Notes under the pieces: model-generated | What the model was told of the DNA's origin: nothing | What the model saw: only the letters and a program-made list of their open reading frames with translations | Databases searched by the model: none | Part shown: positions 1-7,483 of the stretch, in pieces | Numbering within the stretch: the first letter of the stretch is position 1 | Layout: each line of letters begins with the position of its first letter | Position numbers and translations under genes: made by a program | Assembly: GCA_003446315.1 (NCBI GenBank) | Contig: DMBA01000167.1 | Location: 1-21,053 of the forward strand | Origin: Ruminococcus sp. | GTDB taxonomy: Bacteria; Bacillota; Clostridia; Oscillospirales; Ruminococcaceae | DNA: 21,053 nucleotides | Reading direction: 5' to 3'

Positions 1-1807
1 CTGCATTCGTCGGTGACCATAAGCAATATACCGTATCGGTTGAAGATGATGCAGGGCAGGGGACAAATTCATATTGCCGGACAGCCGCTGTACCATTGCG
101 GATCTCCTGCCGGAATTCCATGTTTTTCAGGACATTTGTCATGCATGCGGTGTAATACCATGCCTGCTTTTTCTTCCATTCGCCCTTTCCCGTGACCAGT
201 CCGGAGTTATAATATACACCCTCGCCTTCATCACGAAGCTGAAATTTCGTCATCCGGTCAACGCCTGCGCTCATCGCCATCAGATAGGTGCGGGCAACCC
301 GCTGCGCATATCGGAGCTGATAGGTTTCGTTGTCATGATTGTCAATGCCTTCTGTTTCACAGTCGGTCATTGGAATTTCAAATTCCGAGATCCAGAGCTT
401 TGTGCCGGGTGCGTTTTCCTGTATCCACTGTTTGATCTCCTGCACACGCGCTGTAAAAGATGAATCTTCCGGATTGTATGTATCCGGGCCGAGATGGACA
501 TTGATGATATCAACCGCAAATTTTCCGTCTGTACGATTATAATTGAACCACAGTTTCATTTGGGATAGATAATCCAGCAGAGAAGCCGTATTCAGCATAC
601 CGCCCATTGCAAGCTGAAAATGCGGATCTGCCTGCTTTACGCCTGCATGCGGGATCGTCCCTTCATGCCCGTCATAATCCGCAGAACACATCGCTGCCAG
701 TTCAAAAGGCGTAAAATAATTTGCTTTGCCTGACCATGTTTTATTCGGTTCATTGGAATTTTCTGCTGCTTGCAGCAATCCCATTCCGACTTTCGGTTCA
801 GAGCCGTCTGCTACATTTAATGTTGCAGGATCGACATTTTTGTTGCTGCCGTATCGTGCTGCAACCTGATACATCGCCTGTGCATGAAGCGCATAGCTTG
901 CAGGATCAGTCGGATCCGCTCCGTTCGGTACTGCAATTTCAGGCGGCGTTTTTCCGCCGGAGATCACGCTGCTGCCGCCCTGAAAACACGGAATGATACT
1001 GATATTGCGTGCATGCATGGCACTGTAATAGCTGTCCATATCGCCCCATGTACCCTGTGTGAATTTCACTTTGCCGGTATCATCAAACATCCAGCTCAGA
1101 TTATGATATTCCCGCACATTTCCTGCTGCCATGATCGCAGTCATCGGATCATCTATAAACGCATTGAAACCGATCTGTTGTCCGGCTGTCAGCGGCTCGG
1201 CATCGGAGTCATTTTCGCGCACAGCCGTTTTTGCTTTTTGTGCAGCGGTCAGTTCGGATTCTTTATATCCGTAAAGCGCAAGTTCTGCTACGCCGCTGTC
1301 ACCGCAAGGGGTAGAGAAGCGCAGATAACGGGTTGACCGCGGCTTTTCTATCTGGATGCCGCGCCATGTCTGATAGGCATCGGTTGTAAAATCGACACAT
1401 GTGTTCCAGTTGAACGGTTCGCCGTCTTCCATTATCCAATCCTGCACGCCGTTTGTATCCAGAAAACAGATGCCGGTTATGACATAATTTGCACCAAGAT
1501 CCATAAAAAATGCATCTTCTCCGAATTCAGATTGCCAATTGGGTTTCCAGTTTTTGGAACGATCCGTTGCATTCCATTTTTCTGAACCGACATTCGTTTT
1601 GTCAGGAGATTCCGGTGCATATTCCTGCGAATCGAACAGCGTCATCGCAGGATTGAGATAGTCTGCACCAATATAAACGAGGTCTTCGTCCATAATCGTG
1701 AAGGAAGAAACATCCAGCAATTCGGATTCCGGTGATGCGGCGACCGCCGGTATACTTTGCATCATGATTGCTGCTGCAAGCATCAGTCCGGACATTCTTT
1801 TCATCAT
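1..1807 (-). CDS. Secreted glycoside hydrolase, clan GH-A-like (3' end outside the window)
   Basis: This is an open frame of 602 codons read leftward from ATG 1807 and running off the left edge. A second ATG follows directly; GGAAAGGGTGG lies just upstream as a ribosome binding site. Residues 1-24 form a signal peptide (MMKR, then a hydrophobic core ending AVAA). Residues about 45-182 resemble a discoidin/F5-8C-type carbohydrate-binding domain, ending in RYLRF and AELALYGY. Residues about 210-560 look like a TIM barrel. N352-E353-P354 (ENSNEP) fits the acid/base Glu after strand 4, and E475 in WISEFE fits the nucleophile after strand 7 of retaining clan GH-A enzymes. A new segment, probably a beta-sandwich, begins near 565. 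The family (GH39-like or GH5-like) and substrate cannot be told. A C-terminal dockerin is possible, since the divergent neighbour has one, but lies outside the window. Secretion and a polysaccharide-degrading role are well supported; the specific reaction is not. Confidence 0.85.
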   Translation of the reverse strand, partial: MMKRMSGLMLAAAIMMQSIPAVAASPESELLDVSSFTIMDEDLVYIGADYLNPAMTLFDSQEYAPESPDKTNVGSEKWNATDRSKNWKPNWQSEFGEDAFFMDLGANYVITGICFLDTNGVQDWIMEDGEPFNWNTCVDFTTDAYQTWRGIQIEKPRSTRYLRFSTPCGDSGVAELALYGYKESELTAAQKAKTAVRENDSDAEPLTAGQQIGFNAFIDDPMTAIMAAGNVREYHNLSWMFDDTGKVKFTQGTWGDMDSYYSAMHARNISIIPCFQGGSSVISGGKTPPEIAVPNGADPTDPASYALHAQAMYQVAARYGSNKNVDPATLNVADGSEPKVGMGLLQAAENSNEPNKTWSGKANYFTPFELAAMCSADYDGHEGTIPHAGVKQADPHFQLAMGGMLNTASLLDYLSQMKLWFNYNRTDGKFAVDIINVHLGPDTYNPEDSSFTARVQEIKQWIQENAPGTKLWISEFEIPMTDCETEGIDNHDNETYQLRYAQRVARTYLMAMSAGVDRMTKFQLRDEGEGVYYNSGLVTGKGEWKKKQAWYYTACMTNVLKNMEFRQEIRNGTAAVRQYEFVPCPASSSTDTVYCLWSPTNA

Positions 1808-1870
1808 TATCCACCCTTTCCAAAGATTCACATGCAATTGAGTGACCATGTCAACAGAATTATACATATA

Positions 1871-1899
1871 ATTATAACACATTTTATTCAGTATGTCAA
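1871..1899 (-). promoter_or_regulatory. Promoter of the glycoside hydrolase gene
   Basis: On the minus strand TTGACA (1899-1894) and TATAAT (1876-1871) are separated by exactly 17 bases, a consensus sigma-A promoter. Transcription would start near 1865, giving a leader of roughly 57 bases before ATG 1807. Confidence 0.85.
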
Positions 1900-1927
1900 T
1901 ATATGTTTTTCGAACGATTTGGCTGTC

Positions 1928-1956
1928 TTGACAAAAAACGGTGTTCATGGTAAAAT
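1928..1956 (+). promoter_or_regulatory. Promoter of the lectin-dockerin gene
   Basis: TTGACA (1928-1933) and TAAAAT (1951-1956) are separated by 17 bases. Transcription should begin around 1963, so an ATG at 1941 in the same frame lies inside the promoter and cannot be the start on this transcript. This decides the start of the downstream gene in favour of TTG 1998. Confidence 0.85.
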
Positions 1957-1997
1957 ATGAATGCAAATTGAATGAGGAAGCAGAAAGGAAGATTCTA

Positions 1998-3656
1998 TTG
2001 AAAAAAAAGCGCGTTAGACTGGCTGCTGCTGCCGCTGCATGGCTCGTTTTCGGCGGCGTTTGCAGCATGATCCGGCTCCCGCATCCCGTATGTGCATATG
2101 AAAATGCCGTGCACTTCTGGAATGGGCACAGATACTGTGTTTTCGATGAAAATGTCAGTTGGACGGAAGCAAGAATTCGCTGTTCTCTGATCGGCGGACA
2201 TCTCGTCACGATTTCAGATGCAGATGAGCAGCAGTATGTGGAAGAACTGATCGCGGATACTTCGCATACTGCCTATTGGATTGGTCTGTATCGGCAGACG
2301 AATGACTGGAACTGGATCGACGGCTCTGTGCTCTCTTATACCAATTGGGATTTTGACAGTTATTCTGACACACAAAAGCCGGATAATGCAGGCGGTATGG
2401 AGCAATTCGGATGCTTATATGCGAAGACTGCAAAATTCACTGATGCGACAAGCTGCAATTTGGGAAAATGGGATGATAATCCGGACAACGGCAAATATGA
2501 GGAACGCGGCTATTGCTATGTCTGTGAATGGGATACCGAATCGGATGAGCAGCTTTTCGGAACGGATAACGGTATTCTCGTGTGGGAGAATCATACATAT
2601 CAGCTCATGGAAACCGGTTTGACATGGAAACAGGCAAAGGCTGCTTGTGAGGAAGTCGGCGGGCATCTTGCAACGGTCGGTTCAATTGAGGAACAAAAAG
2701 CATTAAATCAATTGATGGATGAATATGGGGATCGGATCTCTTATTGGATCGGCGGAACCGATGCAGAGACAGAAGGAGAATGGAAATGGATCACCGATGA
2801 ACCGTTTTCCTATATCAACTGGATCGACGGCGAACCGGATAACAGCACGGATATGGAAAGCGGCGGCGAAAACTATCTTGCGATGTACCGCGGAAAACAT
2901 GGTTCAAATGCTGCGAACGGCTGGGCGGATGATTGTGATACTGCGACGATGATGACTGCATTCGGCTATATTTGCGAATGGGATAATGATTCGGATGCAG
3001 TGCTTTGGAACGGGCATGTTTACAAGGTCTTTCATCAAGGTTTCACATGGGATCAGGCGCGTGCCTGCTGCGAATTGATGGGCGGTCATCTCGTAACTGT
3101 GACCAGTGCGATGGAACAGGAAACCATTCAGACCCTGTTTCAATCCCCTATACACAAAAATAACTATTGGATGGGCGCTAAGGTTCGGAATGCGCAGATC
3201 TTCTGGGTCACGGGTGAAGCTGCAACCTATTCCAACTGGGCAGCCGGTCAGCCGGATAATGCATTCGGGATCGGGGAAGATTCGCTGATGCTCTATCTGG
3301 CGCATAATCCGCGTTTCTGGAATGAATTGTATCAGTGGAATGATCTGCGTGAAGACGGAAGCTGCAATCAGGAACCGTTTTTCGGAACAAATAACTTCGG
3401 TTTTATTTGTGAATGGGATGACAGCACTACTGCACCGGTCTATATTCTGGCATATTCCAACCTGATCGGGGATGTGAATTGTGACGGCGTGGTCGATATT
3501 GCAGACGCAGTCTTGCTTGCACGCTATATGACAGAGGATCCGGAGCTGGTCTTGTCGGAAAGAGGCATCAAGAATGCAGATGCAAATCATGACAGCTTTA
3601 TCGCAAATGATGATATCGTCACGATTTTGAAAATGATCGCAAAGATCATCAATTAA
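1998..3656 (+). CDS. Secreted triple C-type-lectin-like domain protein with C-terminal dockerin
   Basis: The start chosen is TTG 1998, eight bases after GAAAGGAAG; it gives a clean signal peptide (KKKRVR, an Ala-rich core, ending near VCAYE) and 552 residues. Three C-type-lectin-like domains follow at about 37-179, 193-329 and 335-474. Each has the GGHL(V/A)T signature, a (Y/S)YW(I/M)G motif, and a terminal CEWD. Long-loop motifs are KPD (127-129), EPD (279-281) and QPD (418-420), paired with WDD (158-160), WAD (309-311) and WND (447-449). These resemble the calcium and sugar site of true lectins but differ in each copy. Residues about 490-552 are a type I dockerin with two EF-hand-like loops starting at D492 and D528. 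No catalytic domain is visible, so it is probably a binding component of a cellulosome or a surface scaffold. The ligand could be a glycan or a protein. It ends at a bidirectional terminator. Confidence 0.9.
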   Translation: MKKKRVRLAAAAAAWLVFGGVCSMIRLPHPVCAYENAVHFWNGHRYCVFDENVSWTEARIRCSLIGGHLVTISDADEQQYVEELIADTSHTAYWIGLYRQTNDWNWIDGSVLSYTNWDFDSYSDTQKPDNAGGMEQFGCLYAKTAKFTDATSCNLGKWDDNPDNGKYEERGYCYVCEWDTESDEQLFGTDNGILVWENHTYQLMETGLTWKQAKAACEEVGGHLATVGSIEEQKALNQLMDEYGDRISYWIGGTDAETEGEWKWITDEPFSYINWIDGEPDNSTDMESGGENYLAMYRGKHGSNAANGWADDCDTATMMTAFGYICEWDNDSDAVLWNGHVYKVFHQGFTWDQARACCELMGGHLVTVTSAMEQETIQTLFQSPIHKNNYWMGAKVRNAQIFWVTGEAATYSNWAAGQPDNAFGIGEDSLMLYLAHNPRFWNELYQWNDLREDGSCNQEPFFGTNNFGFICEWDDSTTAPVYILAYSNLIGDVNCDGVVDIADAVLLARYMTEDPELVLSERGIKNADANHDSFIANDDIVTILKMIAKIIN

Positions 3657-3689
3657 TGGAACGCCTGTCCTCTATATCATGATATAACA

Positions 3690-3736
3690 AAAAGCCATCG
3701 GATTTCTGTTTGTTCATCAGAAACACGATGGCTTTT
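3690..3736. terminator. Bidirectional intrinsic terminator between convergent genes
   Basis: AAAAGCCATCG (3690-3700) pairs perfectly with CGATGGCTTTT (3726-3736), and an inner stem TTTCTG/CAGAAA (3703-3708 with 3718-3723) extends it. A runs on the left and T runs on the right make it work on both strands, serving the lectin gene (ends 3656) and the minus-strand operon (ends 3748). Confidence 0.88.
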
Positions 3737-3747
3737 CTATTTGTGGA

Positions 3748-5184
3748 TTAGGATGCTGTAAACGGTGCAGTACCGACGGTGCTTGTCTGTCCGTTCCGAA
3801 TTACCGAAACCGTAAGTGTGCCCTGCTGCGGTAATGCGGTAAGCGGAACACGGAGCGAAAAGCCGTTTCCTTCCGGCTGCTCCGTTTCCAGTTTTTCAGA
3901 TTCAAAGCAGGGGAATGCTTCATAGCTTTGCTGCGTATTCCCGTCAGAAAAGGTGCAAATAATGGCATCATTTTCTGCGAATGCAGGATCATAATAACCG
4001 TAACAATGCAGATAGGTGCCGTCATTGGCTGACTGCATCAAAAATGCTTCCGCATCTCCCTGCGGATCAGATATGATCGGTGTTTCACATTGCGGTGCAG
4101 GCATGACCGGTGCATAGATCAGAAGATTGCGCAGATTGCGTTCAACCAGTTCATATACAACCAGATCAGTATGGATCTGTGCAATGTTTTGCAGCGGCAC
4201 ATCTGTTGCACGGGAATAGGTGCATGCGGCAAATCGTTCTGACAGCAGCGGGATCAATGCTCGTCCGAAGGAATCGCGGAACATCAATAACGAACCGGTT
4301 TGTGTCGGGCAGACTGTGTTGATCGTGATGTCATCTATGCTGCGCATTCTGCCAACGGTCTGGTATGTTTGCGGCACAGCATATACGGCATTTGCATCCG
4401 GGTTTTCCTGATCCGGTGCAAGCATGCCCCAAAGATCACCGTTCCAGTCGTTGGTTTCCGAGCGCGGATAGTCCGCAAATCCCAGATCGTCCAGATTGGC
4501 TGCATCCATCAGAGCCTGATATGCAAGCATGGCACCGTCCCCGTTCCAGTGTGTATCCAGCTTATGATAAAGCTGTCTTTGCGCCTTCCCTTCCTGCAAA
4601 ACAGCACGCCAGTCACAGACAAAAACACCGTTGCTTTGCAAGGCTTCATATAAAGCATCCAGATTGTTTTCTTTGCCGGAATGCATATAACGTGCCGGCA
4701 GATATTCCGGATAAATGCTGCCCTTATTCGGTGCAGGTGCAAACAGAAATGCAGCGCCGTTTTCTTCGCAGTATTTCTGGATCATTGCAAGCGAATGCGC
4801 CATATGTTTGATCTCCGTATCATCCAGCGTGCGCACACCGGTCACATCCGATACGGTTTCGGCATAATACAGCCAATCGTCTTTTCCGATAATTACATCC
4901 GGTTCAGAGGATGTTGCAAACAGATGACGGGTCAGGCTGCTGTATAATCCGACCAATTCGGTGCGAAATGCAAAATGCTCAGAAAACCATGTTTCTGCCT
5001 GCGACAGAAAATCAGAATTACGGGTGCCGTCTTCATTTTTGAAAGCAGGAAATGCTGTAAGCGTCCGATTCTCAGATGCAGATGTATCTGCATTTCGAAA
5101 CTGCGGCAGGAGCAGACAGGCTGTCGGTGCTGCCAGAATCAAACTGACCAGGACGACAAACACAATAGATTTTGCATGTTTCAT
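3748..5184 (-). CDS. AlgX/AlgJ-like (DHHW) SGNH-type protein, polysaccharide O-acetylation partner of the MBOAT
   Basis: This 478-residue protein starts with a signal anchor (about 6-26) and carries an AlgX/DHHW-type domain. The likely catalytic triad is visible: D210 and H212 in LDTHW, the equivalent of the DxH pair of AlgX, and S305 in FRDSFG. The WLYY motif near 104-107 and the KGSIYPEYLP segment are also typical. The last about 110 residues look like a separate beta-rich domain, where AlgX carries a carbohydrate-binding module. In the family, an MBOAT protein passes acetyl groups across the membrane and the SGNH partner places them on an extracellular polysaccharide. It lies 19 bases after the MBOAT gene, with GAAAGGGG as ribosome binding site, as the last gene of the operon. 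The acceptor polymer is unknown. Confidence 0.88.
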   Translation of the reverse strand: MKHAKSIVFVVLVSLILAAPTACLLLPQFRNADTSASENRTLTAFPAFKNEDGTRNSDFLSQAETWFSEHFAFRTELVGLYSSLTRHLFATSSEPDVIIGKDDWLYYAETVSDVTGVRTLDDTEIKHMAHSLAMIQKYCEENGAAFLFAPAPNKGSIYPEYLPARYMHSGKENNLDALYEALQSNGVFVCDWRAVLQEGKAQRQLYHKLDTHWNGDGAMLAYQALMDAANLDDLGFADYPRSETNDWNGDLWGMLAPDQENPDANAVYAVPQTYQTVGRMRSIDDITINTVCPTQTGSLLMFRDSFGRALIPLLSERFAACTYSRATDVPLQNIAQIHTDLVVYELVERNLRNLLIYAPVMPAPQCETPIISDPQGDAEAFLMQSANDGTYLHCYGYYDPAFAENDAIICTFSDGNTQQSYEAFPCFESEKLETEQPEGNGFSLRVPLTALPQQGTLTVSVIRNGQTSTVGTAPFTAS

Positions 5185-5203
5185 TCAGTGTTTCGCCCCT
5201 TTC

Positions 5204-6622
5204 TCAGAATCGGAAATAAATAAACGGATGATATGTGGTTGCAGCGGCATTCATGATGCAGAGCAGCAGCAATCCGATGCAGATCACATTCAGGATCGTT
5301 CCGGCAGCAGCGGGTGCCCGTTTCTCAGCAGATTCCATCCATTTCTGCGGAAGCGGTATCGAAAACAGACATGCTGCAAGCAAAACAGTCACTGCCAGCG
5401 GGGAAAGCATTTGCAGACAGGCGGATACAGTCAGACGGGATATGCTCCCGAATGTAAACATTGCCTGATAAAAATGAACTGCTTGCGAAACAGTTTCAGC
5501 CCGGAACATCACAAATGCAAGCACAACTGCCAATACTGTGTATACATGCATATACCATTTGGTTTTTGATGTGCCTGTTTTTGATTTGTTCTTGCGGAAT
5601 AGCTGTTCAATTGTCATCAGTGCGCCGTTCATCGCACCCCAAAGGACAAATGTCCAGCTTGCGCCGTGCCACAGACCCGTGCAAAGAAACACGATCCATT
5701 TATTCAATATGGTGCGGGCATTTCCTTTCCGGTTGCCGCCAAGCGGGATATACAGATACTGCCGGAACCATGTAGTCAGGGAAATATGCCATTTGCGCCA
5801 GAAATCTGTGATGGATGCGGCACTGTAAGGATAATTGAAGTTTTGCGGGAAAGCAAATCCGAAGATCCTGCCCATGCCAACTGCCATATCACTGTAACCG
5901 GAAAAATCAAAATAGATCTGGAATGTATAACAAACTGCACCCAGCCATGCAGCCGGTAATGCAAGTGTATCGCCCATTCCGAACACACGGTCTGCAATCA
6001 AGCCGACCGTATCAGCGATCAGCAGTTTTTTGGAAAGCCCCAGAATCATTCCGCGCATACCTGCCGCAACATCTTCAACGGTCGATCGGCGATTGGAAAG
6101 CGCTTCTTCAATGGTTTGATAGCGCACGATCGGGCCTGCAATGAGCTGCGGGAAGAATGCAATATACAGCAAGAGCCGGAAATAACTTTTTTGCGGCTTG
6201 GCTTCATCCCGTGAGACATCCATAATATAAGAAATCGCCTGAAATACAAAAAAGGAAATGCCGATCGGCAAACGGAGTGCAACTGCCGGAATACCGGTGT
6301 GCAGGCAGGTATTCACCGTGTCTATGATGAAATTTGTGTATTTATAAACACACAAGACTCCCAGATCTCCGAAAATGCCGAGCAGCAAAAAAAGCCTTCG
6401 GAACTGCTTTGCTTTTTGCATGAGCAATGCACTGCCCCAGCTCCAAGCGACTACGCCGAGCATCAGAAGCATTGCGACCGGTTCACCGTATCCGTAAAAA
6501 ACAAGGCTGGCAACGGTCAGGAATGCATTGCGTATGCGCAGACACTTTGCCGGGATCAGAAAATAACAAAGCAGAACCGCAGGAAAGAATATGAATAAAA
6601 ATACCGGACTGCTGAACGTCAT
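5204..6622 (-). CDS. AlgI-like MBOAT membrane O-acyltransferase
   Basis: This is a 472-residue polytopic membrane protein with the signature motifs of the AlgI/DltB branch of MBOAT proteins. It has LPIGISFFVFQAISYIMD (about 118-135), FPQLIAGPI (157-165), FQIYFDFSGYSDMA (234-247), FWRKWHISL (274-282) and WLYIPLGG-like YLYIPLGGNR (289-298). The invariant His is H319 in GLWHGASW, and H279 lies in the second conserved block. Length matches the family. It would bring acyl groups, most likely acetyl, to the outer face of the membrane. It starts 15 bases after the lipoprotein gene with a CGGAG site and precedes the AlgX-like gene by 19 bases, so the two form a translocation and transfer pair. DltB function is unlikely because no other dlt gene is present. 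Confidence 0.93.
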   Translation of the reverse strand: MTFSSPVFLFIFFPAVLLCYFLIPAKCLRIRNAFLTVASLVFYGYGEPVAMLLMLGVVAWSWGSALLMQKAKQFRRLFLLLGIFGDLGVLCVYKYTNFIIDTVNTCLHTGIPAVALRLPIGISFFVFQAISYIMDVSRDEAKPQKSYFRLLLYIAFFPQLIAGPIVRYQTIEEALSNRRSTVEDVAAGMRGMILGLSKKLLIADTVGLIADRVFGMGDTLALPAAWLGAVCYTFQIYFDFSGYSDMAVGMGRIFGFAFPQNFNYPYSAASITDFWRKWHISLTTWFRQYLYIPLGGNRKGNARTILNKWIVFLCTGLWHGASWTFVLWGAMNGALMTIEQLFRKNKSKTGTSKTKWYMHVYTVLAVVLAFVMFRAETVSQAVHFYQAMFTFGSISRLTVSACLQMLSPLAVTVLLAACLFSIPLPQKWMESAEKRAPAAAGTILNVICIGLLLLCIMNAAATTYHPFIYFRF

Positions 6623-6637
6623 ATGAATAACTCCGTA

Positions 6638-7462
6638 TCAGAGCACATAAAGTGCGATGGTGGATACCGAATCACCGTTCATCATAAACTCCAGTGTACC
6701 GTCTTCCGTCTGATAGCTGTAAACGCCGAGCGCATTTGCAGCGCCGTATGCGCGTTCCACATCTGCGGCAGAACTGCCGACGGAAATACCTTTTCTCGTT
6801 GCAATGCCGGCACCGGTAATATTGATCTCCTTCAGGGTTTCGGTACCGTTTTCAAAGTAGGTAATCAGCTTATAGTTGCTGTAGGTATAGGTTCTGTCCT
6901 TGCCGTCACCGATGCAGCTAATTGCTTCTTCAAACTGATAGCCGGAATGGGAAGCAATATATGCCGAGCATTCTGCATCAATATGCAGTGCATCAAACAG
7001 ATACTGATCGGAAGCAGCGGGCGGTGTGGTATTTTGCTCCGGTGCTGCGGTCTGCGGTGTCTGATTGCTGTTGTCATTTTGTGCCGGTGTGTCATTTGCA
7101 GCGGGGGCAGAGGGCTGTTCATTCTGCTGCTGATCGTTCTGCGGTGTCTGATCGGTTTCATTATGATTGGCTGCGGCAGTTTCTGCTGCTGCATTGGTTT
7201 CTGCCGGTGCAGCAGTCGTCACAGCAGCCGTTGTGGTCGAATCCGCATTGGAAGTGGTTTCTGCATCTGTTTTCTTCGTTTCAGAGGTCGTTGCTGTGGT
7301 TTCATCTGTGTCTTCTGCTTCATCGGTCGTTGTGGTCACGACTGTTGTTTCTTCGGATGTCGGAGTGTTTTCGGCAGTATCATCATTTCCGCATGCGGAC
7401 AGCCCTGCCGTACAGAGCAGGACAGCCGCAGTCAACAGCAAAACTTTACTTTTACAATTCAT
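6638..7462 (-). CDS. Lipoprotein with long Thr/Glu/Gln-rich spacer and small C-terminal domain
   Basis: The 274-residue product has a type II signal peptide with lipobox LSAC, the lipidated Cys being C24. Residues about 25-155 are low-complexity: Thr/Ala/Glu first, then Asn/Gln/Pro, a long flexible spacer that could cross the peptidoglycan. The last about 120 residues form a folded domain with two Cys (in DAECSAYI and AISCIGD) and the pattern KGISVGSSAADVERAYG. That pattern recalls the small BamE-like or BLIP-like domains common in clostridial lipoproteins. No catalytic motif is seen and its function is unknown. It sits between the glucan-binding protein gene (21 bases upstream) and the MBOAT gene (15 bases downstream) in the same transcript, so a role at the cell surface with these proteins is an inference from context. 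Confidence 0.85.
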   Translation of the reverse strand: MNCKSKVLLLTAAVLLCTAGLSACGNDDTAENTPTSEETTVVTTTTDEAEDTDETTATTSETKKTDAETTSNADSTTTAAVTTAAPAETNAAAETAAANHNETDQTPQNDQQQNEQPSAPAANDTPAQNDNSNQTPQTAAPEQNTTPPAASDQYLFDALHIDAECSAYIASHSGYQFEEAISCIGDGKDRTYTYSNYKLITYFENGTETLKEINITGAGIATRKGISVGSSAADVERAYGAANALGVYSYQTEDGTLEFMMNGDSVSTIALYVL

Positions 7463-7483
7463 TGTAATTCACCTTTTCCTTTT

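Noticed and set aside
1602..1823. Minus-strand frame of 73 codons at the start of the glycosidase gene
   Set aside because: It is an out-of-frame shadow; the frame from ATG 1807 has a signal peptide and stays open for 602 codons with glycosidase motifs.
2904..3590. Minus-strand frame of 228 codons over the lectin gene
   Set aside because: The plus strand encodes clear C-type-lectin and dockerin motifs; the antisense product has no recognisable domain.
5204..6622. DltB (teichoic acid D-alanylation) as identity of the MBOAT
   Set aside because: No dltA, dltC or dltD is nearby, and the partner gene is of the AlgX/DHHW type, which points to polysaccharide O-acetylation.
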